NCBI GenBank assembly: GCA_044356555.1
Contig: JBIKWB010000014.1
Span: 65,626 to 129,625 of the forward strand
Direction of reading: 5' to 3'
DNA length: 64,000 nt
Origin: Tous-C4FEB sp044356555
Lineage (GTDB): Bacteria; Verrucomicrobiota; Verrucomicrobiia; Opitutales; Opitutaceae
The notes below the pieces were generated by a model. The model was not told where the DNA came from. It worked only from the letters and a program-made list of their open reading frames with translations, and searched no databases. The translations under genes and the position numbers were made by a program. Of the stretch, positions 18,263-26,860 are shown in pieces (the first letter of the stretch is position 1; the number at the start of each line of letters is the position of its first letter).

Positions 18263-18303
18263 AAGACCGCCGCCTGACTAATTTCAGGCGGCGGTCTTTT
18301 TTT
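18263..18303 (+). terminator. strong rho-independent terminator after rpsU
   Basis: A perfect 15-bp stem (18263-18277 with 18284-18298), a 6-base loop and a run of seven T (18297-18303). It ends rpsU transcription. The longest open frame for the next gene would start inside this T-run, which argues for a later start there. Confidence 0.95.
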
Positions 18304-18334
18304 GGTGCAATGCGTTGTCAGGTTGGTTCGTGAT

Positions 18335-19294
18335 GTGGCGGTGCGTCCGACGTTTTCGCTTTCAAGCTGTTGGTGTTCACACCGTCACCAAGACGGCTAT
18401 GCGATGTTGCGGGAGATGGCTGATCTTGGATTCGATCAGGTTGAGCTGAGCCATGGCGTGCGGATCGTGCTGGTCCCCGGTATCCTGAAAGCGGTGGAGG
18501 AGGGCATGATTAAGGTGGGCTCGACCCACAACTTTTGCCCGCTGCCGATCGGAGTCGTGCAGGCCGCGCCGAATCTTTTCGAGCCTTCGGCGACGGACCA
18601 TAAGGAGCATGAGCAGTGGGTGCGTCACACCAAGCGCTCGATCGATTTCGCGGCACAAGTCAGGGCCCGAGTGGTGGTGTGTCACCTCGGCAGCGTTTCA
18701 TTTTTCTGGTCGAGTCCGGCGAGGAAGCTGAAAAAATATCTCAGCGGGAAGCCCAACGCCGGTCGCGACGGGGACCCGAAGTATACGGCGCACGTGGCCA
18801 AGGCGCTGGAAAAACTGCGGAAGCGGATGAAGCCGTTTTGGGCGCAAACGCAGGCAAGTGTGCTCGAAGTTTTCGACTATGCTGCGGTCAAGGGCGTGAA
18901 ACTGGGCTTCGAGAATCGGGAGAAATTTGAGGAACTGCCGCTTGATGCCGATTACGCGGATTTTGTCGCGGGTTTGCCGGAAGGGAGCCCGGCGGGATAC
19001 TGGCACGACACGGGTCACGCCGACATCAAGCAGACGATGGGATTGCTCGATCATCGGGTCCACCTGACGAAAAATGCGCCGCGGCTTATTGGGTTTCACC
19101 TCCACGATGTGAGTGCGAGCGGTCAGGACCACCAACCGATCGGCTCCGGTCAGATCGACTTCAAAATGGTGAGCGAGTTTTGGCGCCCGGGTCAGGAGCT
19201 GGTTTTGGAACTCAGCCCGCGGGTGAAGCCGGAAGACGTGCTCCGGTCGAAAGAGAACCTCGAGGCTTTGCTGGCGGCGGCGCCGGGATTTTGA
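18335..19294 (+). CDS. sugar phosphate isomerase/epimerase-like TIM-barrel protein
   Basis: About 319 residues of the xylose-isomerase-like (AP endonuclease 2) TIM-barrel superfamily. Supporting stretches are LGFDQVELSHG, KVGSTHNFCPLP, VVVCHLGSV, KLGFENREKFEELP, YWHDTGHADIKQ and GFHLHDVS, which supply the His/Glu/Asp residues used for metal binding in this fold. The actual reaction is unknown. There is no ATG near the N-terminus. TTG at 18302 lies in the upstream terminator, so GTG at 18335 (VAVRPTFSL) or 18341 is preferred. No signal peptide, so cytoplasmic. It converges on mutY with 5 bp between stops. Confidence 0.75.
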   Translation: MAVRPTFSLSSCWCSHRHQDGYAMLREMADLGFDQVELSHGVRIVLVPGILKAVEEGMIKVGSTHNFCPLPIGVVQAAPNLFEPSATDHKEHEQWVRHTKRSIDFAAQVRARVVVCHLGSVSFFWSSPARKLKKYLSGKPNAGRDGDPKYTAHVAKALEKLRKRMKPFWAQTQASVLEVFDYAAVKGVKLGFENREKFEELPLDADYADFVAGLPEGSPAGYWHDTGHADIKQTMGLLDHRVHLTKNAPRLIGFHLHDVSASGQDHQPIGSGQIDFKMVSEFWRPGQELVLELSPRVKPEDVLRSKENLEALLAAAPGF

Positions 19295-19299
19295 CGAGG

Positions 19300-20355
19300 T
19301 TAACTCCGTCGCAAAATTTCGGTGATCCAGCGCCGATGCGGGCCCGACAGGGTGATTGAAGCGATCTCTGCGCGCGGTACCCAGATCAGTCCGGGAGCGA
19401 GTTTTCCCCGGGGCGGGACGGCGGTGTGGATCGACTCTGTGATCAAAAATCGCGTGATGCCGCGCGTATGGGTCGCGAGAAGCAGGCCGCGGGCGGCAGC
19501 GGTTTCGGTGAGGCCAAATTGGGCGGCGGTGGGCAGCTCGTGCTGACCGGCGAGACGACGGGCATCGGCAGCGGCGCGGTGCAGCAGCAGGGCCCCATCG
19601 CGTTCACACCAAATGCGGGTGACGGCGACGCGTTCGATTTTTTTTGGTGCAAGCCGGGGAAACGCCTCGGGTTCGCCGCGCGCGGATGCGGCGCAGAACG
19701 CGCGGACGGGGCAGGTGAGGCAGAGCGGGTTTTGCCGGGAGCAAACCGTGGCTCCCAGCTCCATCATGGCTTGGTTATGGTCCCCGGCTGCGCTGGCGGA
19801 GAGCAGAGCGTCGGCCAGAGGCCTGAACGCCTTCGCCGCCGTTGCGCTGTCGCGATACTCGGTGGCATCGGCGGTCAACCGCGCGAGGATCCGCACCACA
19901 TTGCCGTCGACGCAGGCAGCCGGGGCGCCGAAAGAAATACTGGTGATCGCGGCGGCGGTGTAGGGCCCGACGCCGGGCAACTCCTGCCACTCGGCCGGGG
20001 TGCGCGGCGCGGCGGGCAGGGCGGCGATCGCTTGGGCGAGCCGGTGCAGGTTTCGGGCGCGCGAGTAATAGCCGAGGCCTTCCCAGAGTTTGAGCACTTG
20101 GGCTTCCGGAGCGGCGGCCAGTGCGGCGAAGTCCGGCAGCGCATCATGCCAACGGGCGAAGTAGGGAAGGACGGTTTTAACCTGCGTCTGTTGAAGCATG
20201 AACTCGCTGACCACCGTGCGGTAAAGTGAAGGCGTTTCCCGCCAGGGCAAACGGCGCGCGTTGACCCGATACCAACCGAGCAACGCCGCCGAGAATTCGG
20301 CACGTTTTGCGGTCAGGGCGGCGGCATGGGTTGAGGCGGAAGTTTTGCGTGTCAT
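19300..20355 (-). CDS. mutY: A/G-specific adenine DNA glycosylase
   Basis: Removes adenine mispaired with 8-oxoguanine. The 351-residue protein has the helix-hairpin-helix LPGVGPYTAAAI followed by the catalytic aspartate region ACVDGNVVRIL, and a complete 4Fe-4S loop with cysteines spaced C-X6-C-X2-C-X5-C (CSRQNPLCLTCPVRAFC). A NUDIX-like C-terminal domain for 8-oxoG recognition follows. Start at 20355 (MTRKTSAS); an in-frame ATG 27 bases upstream is an alternative. It is divergent from rnhC with about 30 bp between starts, so the promoters must overlap, and it groups with two RNase H genes in a DNA-maintenance cluster. Confidence 0.94.
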   Translation of the reverse strand: MTRKTSASTHAAALTAKRAEFSAALLGWYRVNARRLPWRETPSLYRTVVSEFMLQQTQVKTVLPYFARWHDALPDFAALAAAPEAQVLKLWEGLGYYSRARNLHRLAQAIAALPAAPRTPAEWQELPGVGPYTAAAITSISFGAPAACVDGNVVRILARLTADATEYRDSATAAKAFRPLADALLSASAAGDHNQAMMELGATVCSRQNPLCLTCPVRAFCAASARGEPEAFPRLAPKKIERVAVTRIWCERDGALLLHRAAADARRLAGQHELPTAAQFGLTETAAARGLLLATHTRGITRFLITESIHTAVPPRGKLAPGLIWVPRAEIASITLSGPHRRWITEILRRS

Positions 20356-20385
20356 CGGCGGAGTTTTTGTAACACTTCGCATCCC

Positions 20386-21393
20386 ATGGCCAAGCACGGC
20401 GAACCTGCCGAGGAAAAACCCAAGAAGCTCAGTACCTATACCATCAAGCTCGACGACGCGCAGATGGAGAAACTCCGTGCGTTGTGCGCCGCGCGCCAGT
20501 GGGAGCCCTTTGAAGTGCCCTACGCGCGTTTCGCTTTTCGCGGCGGCAATGTGAACGTGACCGCTTACGACAAACGCAAGGTCGTGGTAATTGCCGGCAA
20601 GGGCACCGAAGAGTTTGTCACGATGACGCTGGAGCCCGAAATCACGATGGCGGCGAAGCTGGGTTACGACGAGGTGCTGCACCCGGATTGGTTCGAGGCG
20701 CACGCGGGGCTCGACGAAAGCGGCAAGGGCGATTTCTTCGGTCCCGTGGTCGCGGCCACCGTGATCGCGGACAAGGGCATGATCGACGCGTGGCGCGAGG
20801 CCGGCGTGCAGGATTCGAAGAAAATTGTGGACAATCAGATTGTCCGGCTCGACGCGTTGATCCGGGGCACCAAAGGCGTAGTGGTCGAGGTCTGTTATTG
20901 CCGGACCATGGCCCGCTACAACGAGCTGATGGGACGCCCCGGGGTGAATCTGAACCGTTTGCTCGCTTGGCAGCACGCCACGGCGCTCGGCGATGCGCTC
21001 GCGAAACGTCCGGTGCCTTGGGGGCTGCTCGACCAGTTCACCGAACAACCGCTGGTGCAGCGTGAACTGGCGAAGAAAGGAGTGCAAAATTTTGAACTCA
21101 GGATGCGCACCAAGGCGGAGTCGGATCCGGTCGTCGCCGCCGCTTCGGTCGTGGCGCGGGCGGAATTTATCCGGGCCATGCACGCGCTCTCGCAGCAATT
21201 TGGAGAGAAGCTCCAAAAAGGCGCAGGGCCGTTGGTGAAAGGGCAGGCCGACCAGATCATGCAAAAATTCGGCACGCGTGCGCTCGGCGATTTTGCCAAA
21301 TTGCACTTTCGCACGGCCTACGAAGTGGTCGCCGCCGCCGGGAAGCTCGACGAATTGCCGTTAAAGCCGCCGCCGCCGAAGATGGAGTGGTGA
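20386..21393 (+). CDS. rnhC: ribonuclease HIII
   Basis: Cuts the RNA strand of RNA-DNA hybrids. The 335-residue protein has the N-terminal TBP-like substrate-binding domain (about residues 15-95, including RFAFRGGNVNVTAY) and the HIII-type catalytic motif LDESGKGDFFGPVV; the DSKK loop and ESDPVVAAASVVAR follow. This N-terminal domain and DESGKGD separate HIII from HII. It is followed 37 bp downstream by an RNase HII gene. RNase HIII is found in Firmicutes, Chlamydiae and Verrucomicrobia among others, which fits the organism guess. Confidence 0.93.
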   Translation: MAKHGEPAEEKPKKLSTYTIKLDDAQMEKLRALCAARQWEPFEVPYARFAFRGGNVNVTAYDKRKVVVIAGKGTEEFVTMTLEPEITMAAKLGYDEVLHPDWFEAHAGLDESGKGDFFGPVVAATVIADKGMIDAWREAGVQDSKKIVDNQIVRLDALIRGTKGVVVEVCYCRTMARYNELMGRPGVNLNRLLAWQHATALGDALAKRPVPWGLLDQFTEQPLVQRELAKKGVQNFELRMRTKAESDPVVAAASVVARAEFIRAMHALSQQFGEKLQKGAGPLVKGQADQIMQKFGTRALGDFAKLHFRTAYEVVAAAGKLDELPLKPPPPKMEW

Positions 21394-21430
21394 ACGGTCC
21401 CGACGCGGCGTATCCCGATTCTTGTCCAGC

Positions 21431-22192
21431 ATGTCCAAACGGCGCCAACTTCGCGGCTTCGATCTCAAGCAGATCGAGGGCGTGGCCAGTCTGATCGGAG
21501 TCGATGAAGCGGGCCGCGGTGCGCTCGCCGGCCCGGTGGTTGCGGGTGCGGTATTGGTGACGCGGGACTTTCTCGAAAGCCGGTGGGCCGAAATCAATGC
21601 CCGCCGGATCAACGATTCGAAGCAGCTCACGGCGGCGGAGCGCGATTCTCTTTGGCTGGACTTTGAGGCGCTGGCGGCGGAAGGGAAAATCCATGCCCAT
21701 TTCGGCTCGGCGGATGTCGGTGAGATCGCGCAGTTCAACATCCTCGGTGCCACCAAGCTGGCTATGCGCCGCGCGCTCGAAGGCATTTATCCGCCCAGTG
21801 CCTTCGAACGGAAAACGGAACCGGACTTGTTCTCCGCGCCCGAGGAGATCGCCGGCTTTAAACCGACGGTTTTGGCGCGGGTGTTGGTCGACGGCTTGCC
21901 CCTGCGCAATTTCCCTTATCCGCACACCGCGATCGTCTCCGGCGATGCCCGCTCGCTCTGCATCGCGATGGCGTCGATCATCGCGAAGGTTACGCGCGAC
22001 CGGCAGATGGAGGAGCTTGATCGCACGTTCCCCGGTTATGGATTCGGGGCCCACAAAGGCTACGGTACCGAGGAGCACCGCGAGGCCGTGCTTCGGCTCG
22101 GGCGCACGCTCCAACATCGCGAGATGTTTCTACGCAAGCTGCTCGCCGGGCGGGTGGATCCCACGCAGTTGGATTTCCTCAGCGACCAATGA
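21431..22192 (+). CDS. rnhB: ribonuclease HII
   Basis: Cleaves at single ribonucleotides in DNA and hybrid RNA, starting ribonucleotide excision repair. The 253-residue protein shows the HII catalytic signature GVDEAGRGALAGPVVAGAV near residue 24, NDSKQLT, and the late ASIIAKVTRDR and FGAHKGYGT motifs. An insertion around residues 115-150 (PPSAFERKTEPDLFSAPEE) makes it longer than the E. coli enzyme of about 200 residues. The ATG at 21431 is used; a TTG nine bases earlier is in frame. It lies directly behind rnhC, so both RNase H2-class enzymes are probably coexpressed. Confidence 0.93.
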   Translation: MSKRRQLRGFDLKQIEGVASLIGVDEAGRGALAGPVVAGAVLVTRDFLESRWAEINARRINDSKQLTAAERDSLWLDFEALAAEGKIHAHFGSADVGEIAQFNILGATKLAMRRALEGIYPPSAFERKTEPDLFSAPEEIAGFKPTVLARVLVDGLPLRNFPYPHTAIVSGDARSLCIAMASIIAKVTRDRQMEELDRTFPGYGFGAHKGYGTEEHREAVLRLGRTLQHREMFLRKLLAGRVDPTQLDFLSDQ

Positions 22193-22249
22193 TGCCAACG
22201 GGCGACGGAGGCCGTTGACCGCGCGGGCCCTGTGCCCCAAAAACTTTTT

Positions 22250-23446
22250 ATGGCCGGTAAGAAAAACTCCTCGCTTGATCGGGTGCTGGGTCGGCTCGAT
22301 ACGCTCGATTCGGTCAACCTCGCGAATCTGGTCCAACGCTTGGCCCGTGAACGCGGCCTGTTCGAAGAGATCTTTAACACGCTCCAAGAAGGCGTGCTGG
22401 TGATCACGCTCGACGGAGAGATCGACTATGCGAACGACGCGGCGCACCGACTGATCGGGCTCGGGGAGGACGAATTGGCGGGCCAAACTTTGTGGCGACT
22501 CATTCCCGGGCTGCGGCCGTCTTTGGGCGGGACGTTGGAAGATGATACCGCAGCGGCGCTGCCGGTGGTGGCGCGGGAATTTGAGCTGACGTATCCCGAA
22601 CCGCGGACGGTGCGGCTCTACATGGTGCCATTCCGGGGCGAAGCCCGCGGCGATGCTCGGCGGTTTGCGGTGATCCTGACCGATGTCACCCGGGATAAAC
22701 ACGCGACGGCCCAGCAGTTGGAGGATGAGCGCACGTCTTCGATCCTTTTGCTGGCCGCAGGAGTCGCGCACGAGCTCGGAAACCCGCTCAACTCGCTCAC
22801 GATCCACCTCCAGTTGATTGCGCGGAAGTTGAAGAAACTGAAGGCGTCAAAAGACACGGAGTCGCTCGTCGAATCGGTCGATGTTTGTCGCGCGGAAGTT
22901 GCTCGGCTCGACGGGATCATCGCGCATTTCCTCGAAGCAATCCGCCCTCAACCGCCGGATCTGGCGGAGCTTGATCTGGCCGAAGTCCTGGCGGAGGTGC
23001 TGCGCTTTCAGCAACGGGAGTTTGCCGACCGCCGAATCGCCGTCGAGGTGGAGGCCTCGGGCGATCTGCCGGTGGTGATGGCCGATCGGAACCAGCTCAA
23101 GCAGGTCTTTTTCAACCTCGCGAAGAACGCGTTGGATGCGATGGAGCCGGGCGGTCGTTTGAAGATTCGTGCGCGGGCCGACGACGACTCGGTGTTTTTG
23201 CTCTTTGGAGACAGCGGCAGCGGGATCAAGCAGGAGGATCTCGTGCGGGTTTTTCAACCCTACCATACGACAAAACCCGGCGGTCACGGGCTTGGATTGA
23301 TGATCGTGCAGCGCATCCTGCGCGAACACGGGGGGCAAGTGGGGATTGAGAGCAAAGAAGGCGTGGGCACGGTGGTCACACTTCAGTTTCCCCGTAAAGA
23401 TCGACGCGTGCGGATGCTGGGCGGCGGCACGCGGCCGACGTGGTGA
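22250..23446 (+). CDS. PAS-domain sensor histidine kinase (NtrB-like)
   Basis: 398 residues, no membrane segment, so a cytoplasmic kinase. A PAS fold covers about 40-150 (LQEGVLVITLDGEIDYAND). The dimerisation/phosphoacceptor H-box is GVAHELGNPLNSL near residue 172. The ATPase domain shows the N-box NLAKNALDAME, the G1 box DSGSGIKQ and the G2 box GGHGLGLMIVQ. The layout resembles NtrB and related soluble kinases. No response regulator is adjacent on the same strand; a stand-alone receiver gene lies 1.7 kb away at 25111 on the other strand and is a possible partner. GTG at 22232 is an alternative start. Confidence 0.9.
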   Translation: MAGKKNSSLDRVLGRLDTLDSVNLANLVQRLARERGLFEEIFNTLQEGVLVITLDGEIDYANDAAHRLIGLGEDELAGQTLWRLIPGLRPSLGGTLEDDTAAALPVVAREFELTYPEPRTVRLYMVPFRGEARGDARRFAVILTDVTRDKHATAQQLEDERTSSILLLAAGVAHELGNPLNSLTIHLQLIARKLKKLKASKDTESLVESVDVCRAEVARLDGIIAHFLEAIRPQPPDLAELDLAEVLAEVLRFQQREFADRRIAVEVEASGDLPVVMADRNQLKQVFFNLAKNALDAMEPGGRLKIRARADDDSVFLLFGDSGSGIKQEDLVRVFQPYHTTKPGGHGLGLMIVQRILREHGGQVGIESKEGVGTVVTLQFPRKDRRVRMLGGGTRPTW

Positions 23447-23588
23447 GCCGGCGAAACGGCGGGGGATGCTCAAATTTTGGCGTGCTTCCTAGGTAAAGTT
23501 TGCCTCAAGGCGGGTCGCCCCTCATCGCGGACCGGTGTATCTTTAGCCGACGTCCCGCGTCTGGCCCGGATAGCACAATGAACTCTGC

Positions 23589-24137
23589 ATGGAATCCACT
23601 TCACCGACTCCTCCGGTCGATCTTGTTCGACGCGCGCAACGCGGCGAGCCTGATGCCCAGCGCGAGCTCATCGTGGCTTACCAGCACCGTATTGCCGGGT
23701 TTATTTATGCGATCATCGGCCGCAGTGATGCCATCGAGGACATCGCTCAACTTGTCTTCATCAAGATGGTCCGCGCGTTGGCGGGGCTTCAGGCGCCGGC
23801 CCAGTTCGAGTCTTGGCTTTTCCGGCTCGCGCGGAACACCTGCATCGATCACCTCCGCCGCCAAAAACTGCGACGCATCTTTACGCCGTTTGCGCCGGAA
23901 CACGAAAACGTCCCTGAACCTGAAGGCGCGGTCGGCTCCGAAGAGCTCGACGCTTTGCGCCATGCGCTCGCCCAGCTCCGGCCGCAGGACCGGGCCTTGC
24001 TCGCCCTCGTGCAGGAAGGGCGCAGCCATGCGGAAATCGCAGTCACCCTGCGCACCAGCGTGGCGGCCGTGAAGGCCCGTCTCCACCGTGCCCGAGAACA
24101 CCTTCGAGAACATTACCAACCGAACCATGAAAACTGA
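23589..24137 (+). CDS. ECF-type RNA polymerase sigma factor
   Basis: 182 residues with both parts of an extracytoplasmic-function sigma factor. Region 2 (about 15-85) contains the DAIEDIAQLVFIKM promoter-melting segment and FRLARNTCIDHLRR. Region 4 (about 120-172) contains LAQLRPQDRALLALV and the helix-turn-helix ending SVAAVKARLHRAREHLR. The last 11 bases overlap the start of a small membrane protein gene, and a third gene follows, so this is a three-gene, translationally coupled operon. By analogy with other ECF loci the second product could be its anti-sigma factor and the third an envelope effector or sensor. The signal is unknown. Confidence 0.92.
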   Translation: MESTSPTPPVDLVRRAQRGEPDAQRELIVAYQHRIAGFIYAIIGRSDAIEDIAQLVFIKMVRALAGLQAPAQFESWLFRLARNTCIDHLRRQKLRRIFTPFAPEHENVPEPEGAVGSEELDALRHALAQLRPQDRALLALVQEGRSHAEIAVTLRTSVAAVKARLHRAREHLREHYQPNHEN

Positions 24138-24408
24138 AACCCAAGCCTGGTCTGACCTTCGCAGCCACGCGGCCGCCCAACTCCGGCCCGGCTTCGCCGA
24201 CCGCGTCGTGCGTGCGGCCCAAGCGGGCGTCAAGGCCGTGCCCTCATTGACGAGTATCTTTGCCCTGAGCGCGGTGACCGTTGCCGTCTGCTTCCTCGTG
24301 GTCGCCCTCAGCGGGGACTCCGCGCGAGATGCGGCCGAAAACGATTTTAATTTGGCGGGTTGGCAAAAAATCGCCGACGCCGCCGACGAATTTGCAATGA
24401 ATCTCTGA
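24127..24408 (+). CDS. small single-pass membrane protein, candidate anti-sigma factor
   Basis: 93 residues: a soluble N-terminal part (about 1-42, including QLRPGFADRVVRAAQ), one membrane helix (LTSIFALSAVTVAVCFLVVA, about 43-62) and a short C-terminal tail. It has no zinc-binding HxxxCxxC anti-sigma motif. The role is inferred from position: its start overlaps the sigma gene by 11 bases and its stop overlaps the next start (TGATG). A small membrane protein encoded behind an ECF sigma gene is usually its regulator. I do not recognise the family. Confidence 0.75.
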   Translation: MKTETQAWSDLRSHAAAQLRPGFADRVVRAAQAGVKAVPSLTSIFALSAVTVAVCFLVVALSGDSARDAAENDFNLAGWQKIADAADEFAMNL

Positions 24409-25103
24409 TGAAGCGCCCACTTGTTATCTCCGGTCTCACGGTCGTGGTTTTTGCCATTGGCTATATCGCGGGTTTGCGCACCGAACGCTCCCGCCCGGTT
24501 CCGGCCCCCCCGACGACCTTGATGGGGGAATTTACCAGCAAGGCGGTGACCGTGCCCGCAACCGCGACGGCCGCCAAGCCGAACGGGCCGCAAGCTGCGT
24601 CCGCCCGCTCTCCTCAGAATCGCGCCCAGTTGGTGGCCGAGATCGAGCGCCTGCGTCCGCAAATCGACAGTTATCGCCAACGGCTCGATCAAATCGATGC
24701 CGAGTTTGACGGACAACTCGCGGCGATTCTCACGCCTGAACAACGCACTCATTACGCGGCGGGTCAGAAGCGTCGCGCCGAGCGCATGGCCAAGGGCTTG
24801 GCGGAAGTAGCGGGCGGAGTTAAGCCCCTGTCCGATGATGAAATCGATCAACTTCGCCAACGATCGCTTTCAGGCGTTCTCTGGATGGTGGCGCCAACGA
24901 TGAAGCACGATTCGCTCGTCAAGGACCTCAAGCTCGACGCCGAGCAACAGACAAAAGCTCGCGAGCTGTTGAAGCAGCGGCGGGAGAAATTTCTTGCGAT
25001 CGTGGACTCGACGCCTCCGCCCAGCATCTTGCTGAGCCGCTTGGCTCCGGCCGTCCAACGTCTCGGCGCCACTCCCGCCAAGGACCAGCCGGTCGGTCGC
25101 TGA
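24408..25103 (+). CDS. membrane-anchored LTPEQ-type (Spy/CpxP-like) periplasmic protein
   Basis: 231 residues. An N-terminal membrane anchor or uncleaved signal (LVISGLTVVVFAIGYIAGL, about 5-23) precedes a Pro/Ala-rich linker and a long helical, charged region. That region contains ILTPEQRTHYAAGQKRR and, later, LKLDAEQQTKARELLKQRRE, two LTxxQ-like segments such as occur in Spy/CpxP/ZraP-type periplasmic proteins. Those bind misfolded proteins or metal and feed envelope stress signalling. It is the last gene of the ECF sigma operon, so it may be the regulon's chaperone or sensor. The assignment to that superfamily is tentative. It ends 7 bp before a convergent response-regulator gene. Confidence 0.65.
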   Translation: MKRPLVISGLTVVVFAIGYIAGLRTERSRPVPAPPTTLMGEFTSKAVTVPATATAAKPNGPQAASARSPQNRAQLVAEIERLRPQIDSYRQRLDQIDAEFDGQLAAILTPEQRTHYAAGQKRRAERMAKGLAEVAGGVKPLSDDEIDQLRQRSLSGVLWMVAPTMKHDSLVKDLKLDAEQQTKARELLKQRREKFLAIVDSTPPPSILLSRLAPAVQRLGATPAKDQPVGR

Positions 25104-25110
25104 ACTTGGT

Positions 25111-25818
25111 TTAAGCCGGGACCGGTGCCGATTTAATCCTGACGGCGTCGCGCATCGCGGTGATCAAAAGTTTACGACTGGTAGGCTTCTTGATGAAGCC
25201 GACTGCTCCCGCAGCGAGGGCAGCCCGGGAGGCGGCAGGATCCTGGTTGGCGGAGAAGATGAGGACTTTCGTCTCCGGAAGAACTTGCAGGACTTCTCGA
25301 GTCGCTGAAATCCCGTCCAGCATCGGCATGGTCATATCCATGATTATGATGTCGGGCCGGTGAATCTGCGCCAAGTTGACGGCCTCACGCCCATTGCTGG
25401 CCTCGGCTACGACTTCGAAATCTCCCTCCATGGTGAGCAATGTTCGGACGATCGAGCGGACGGTATCGTGATCGTCGGCGATCATTACGCGGGTTCGATC
25501 AGGCAAAGGCGAAGTGGAGTCCGAAGACGGCTGGACCGGAGCATCGAAGGTCGGATCGGTGAGACGCGCTCCGGCCACCGGCTCGGGCCGCGTGCCCAGC
25601 GGAAACGGGTGGCCTGATTCGGCCTTGAGCACTTGCGAGCGAATGATCTCCAGACGCTTCAGCAGTTCGCGGTCATCGGCAGTTCGATCCTCTTCGAATC
25701 GCTTGAATACGGCCAACGCCTGATCCAAGGCCGCCAAGATTAAGTGGTAGTTCTCCGGTTTCACTGGGGGGATGATTGGTAGGTCGAAGTTTGGAATCAA
25801 TACTCTGGAGTAAATCAA
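25111..25818 (-). CDS. response regulator with C-terminal receiver domain
   Basis: 235 residues. The receiver domain occupies about residues 110-230: acidic pocket MIADDHD, phosphoacceptor Asp in IIIMDMTMPMLDG, and the conserved lysine in GFIKKPTS. No DNA-binding output domain follows it. The first 100 residues are not a family I recognise; residues 20-70 are helical and charged. It may act by protein-protein contact, like CheY-type or phosphorelay proteins. The soluble PAS kinase at 22250 is the nearest candidate partner. Start at 25818 is the furthest upstream ATG; a shorter start cannot be excluded. Confidence 0.88.
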   Translation of the reverse strand: MIYSRVLIPNFDLPIIPPVKPENYHLILAALDQALAVFKRFEEDRTADDRELLKRLEIIRSQVLKAESGHPFPLGTRPEPVAGARLTDPTFDAPVQPSSDSTSPLPDRTRVMIADDHDTVRSIVRTLLTMEGDFEVVAEASNGREAVNLAQIHRPDIIIMDMTMPMLDGISATREVLQVLPETKVLIFSANQDPAASRAALAAGAVGFIKKPTSRKLLITAMRDAVRIKSAPVPA

Positions 25819-25958
25819 GCAAATGGAGCCGAGGGTTTTGCGCTGCTTCTAGACCGGTTTGATAGAGCAAGTTCGGATACTTGGAATCCGATTCAGGGCG
25901 TGCGGGGGGCAAAGAGGAGACAAACTGCGAGTCGTGGAATAGCTGAAAGTTGGTGCTG

Positions 25959-26753
25959 CTATTTCACCATCAGTTGTTGGTAGACGAGTTCGAAGGAATC
26001 GGGGCCGACGCTGAATTCGCCGCGGAAAGGAAAGTCCATCACGGCGAGAAGAAATACGAGGAGACCCAGCAGGCTTGCGAGAACGGCGGTGAGGAGGTCG
26101 TGCAGCCGCTTCTTTTCGACGACGAACAGCCACATCAACGACAGATTAAGCACCGACCCGCCGAAAACGACCATCCAGACGATGGGTGGAAGTTGGGTGG
26201 TCACGCTGGCGATACGCAGCCGACGGGACTCGACCATGCGGTTGAATTGGCGGATGCCCTCCTGGAAAAGCAGTTTCTCTGCTTCGCTCGCCGGCTCGAC
26301 ACGGGAAAGGTAGGCGAGAAAGCGGGCTATCTTTGGGTTTCCCGTAGATCCCGGCGTGATCCCGAGGCGCTGTTTTGGCCATGCGACATCGATCTCGTTG
26401 CGGACGTAATCCCGGAGTTGTTCAGTCAAGATCGTGCGGTGGGGTTCGGGGTAATTGTCGACGACGCGGTAAAGCACCCCGATGACATTGGCCTCCTCGG
26501 TGACTGCGGTGTCGACCGATGAGAAATTCTCCCAGGCACCGACCGACAACAAACCGAGGGTGATGCCAAAAAAGACGCCCGAGGCCGACAGAAACTGACC
26601 GACGATGTCGTTGTAATCCTTGTCGCCGAACCAGCGGGGTAAAAAGCGTCGCACGATGGCTTGGCCGCCCAAAGCGAACCCGACGAAGACGGCAATTACG
26701 GTGCTGCAGAAAAGCCAATTTGGGAATTCGTAGAGCCAAAGAATGCTGAGCAT
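25959..26753 (-). CDS. DUF4239-like (bestrophin-like) membrane protein
   Basis: 264 residues with two hydrophobic segments near the N-terminus (about 10-30 and 52-72, including FFGITLGLLSVGAW) and two near the C-terminus (about 187-207 and 218-240), separated by a long soluble region with EEANVIGVLYRVVDNYPEPHR. This two-plus-two arrangement and the EEAN...LYR sequence fit DUF4239 membrane proteins, which are related to bestrophin-type channels by prediction only. The function is unknown. No operon partner is evident; flanking gaps are 140 and 107 bp. Confidence 0.75.
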   Translation of the reverse strand: MLSILWLYEFPNWLFCSTVIAVFVGFALGGQAIVRRFLPRWFGDKDYNDIVGQFLSASGVFFGITLGLLSVGAWENFSSVDTAVTEEANVIGVLYRVVDNYPEPHRTILTEQLRDYVRNEIDVAWPKQRLGITPGSTGNPKIARFLAYLSRVEPASEAEKLLFQEGIRQFNRMVESRRLRIASVTTQLPPIVWMVVFGGSVLNLSLMWLFVVEKKRLHDLLTAVLASLLGLLVFLLAVMDFPFRGEFSVGPDSFELVYQQLMVK

Positions 26754-26860
26754 CGGGGGATGGAAATTTGAGGCGGCCGAGCACGGGATGAGCTCGGCAG
26801 CTTGATGGAGTAACAGAAGATGCTCGGCCAGCGACGACCAAACGCGTCGCCCCTAGGGCT

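Noticed and set aside
18302..18334. TTG start of the isomerase-like gene
   Set aside because: It falls in the T-run of the rpsU terminator and the intervening codons are not family-like; a later GTG is more plausible.
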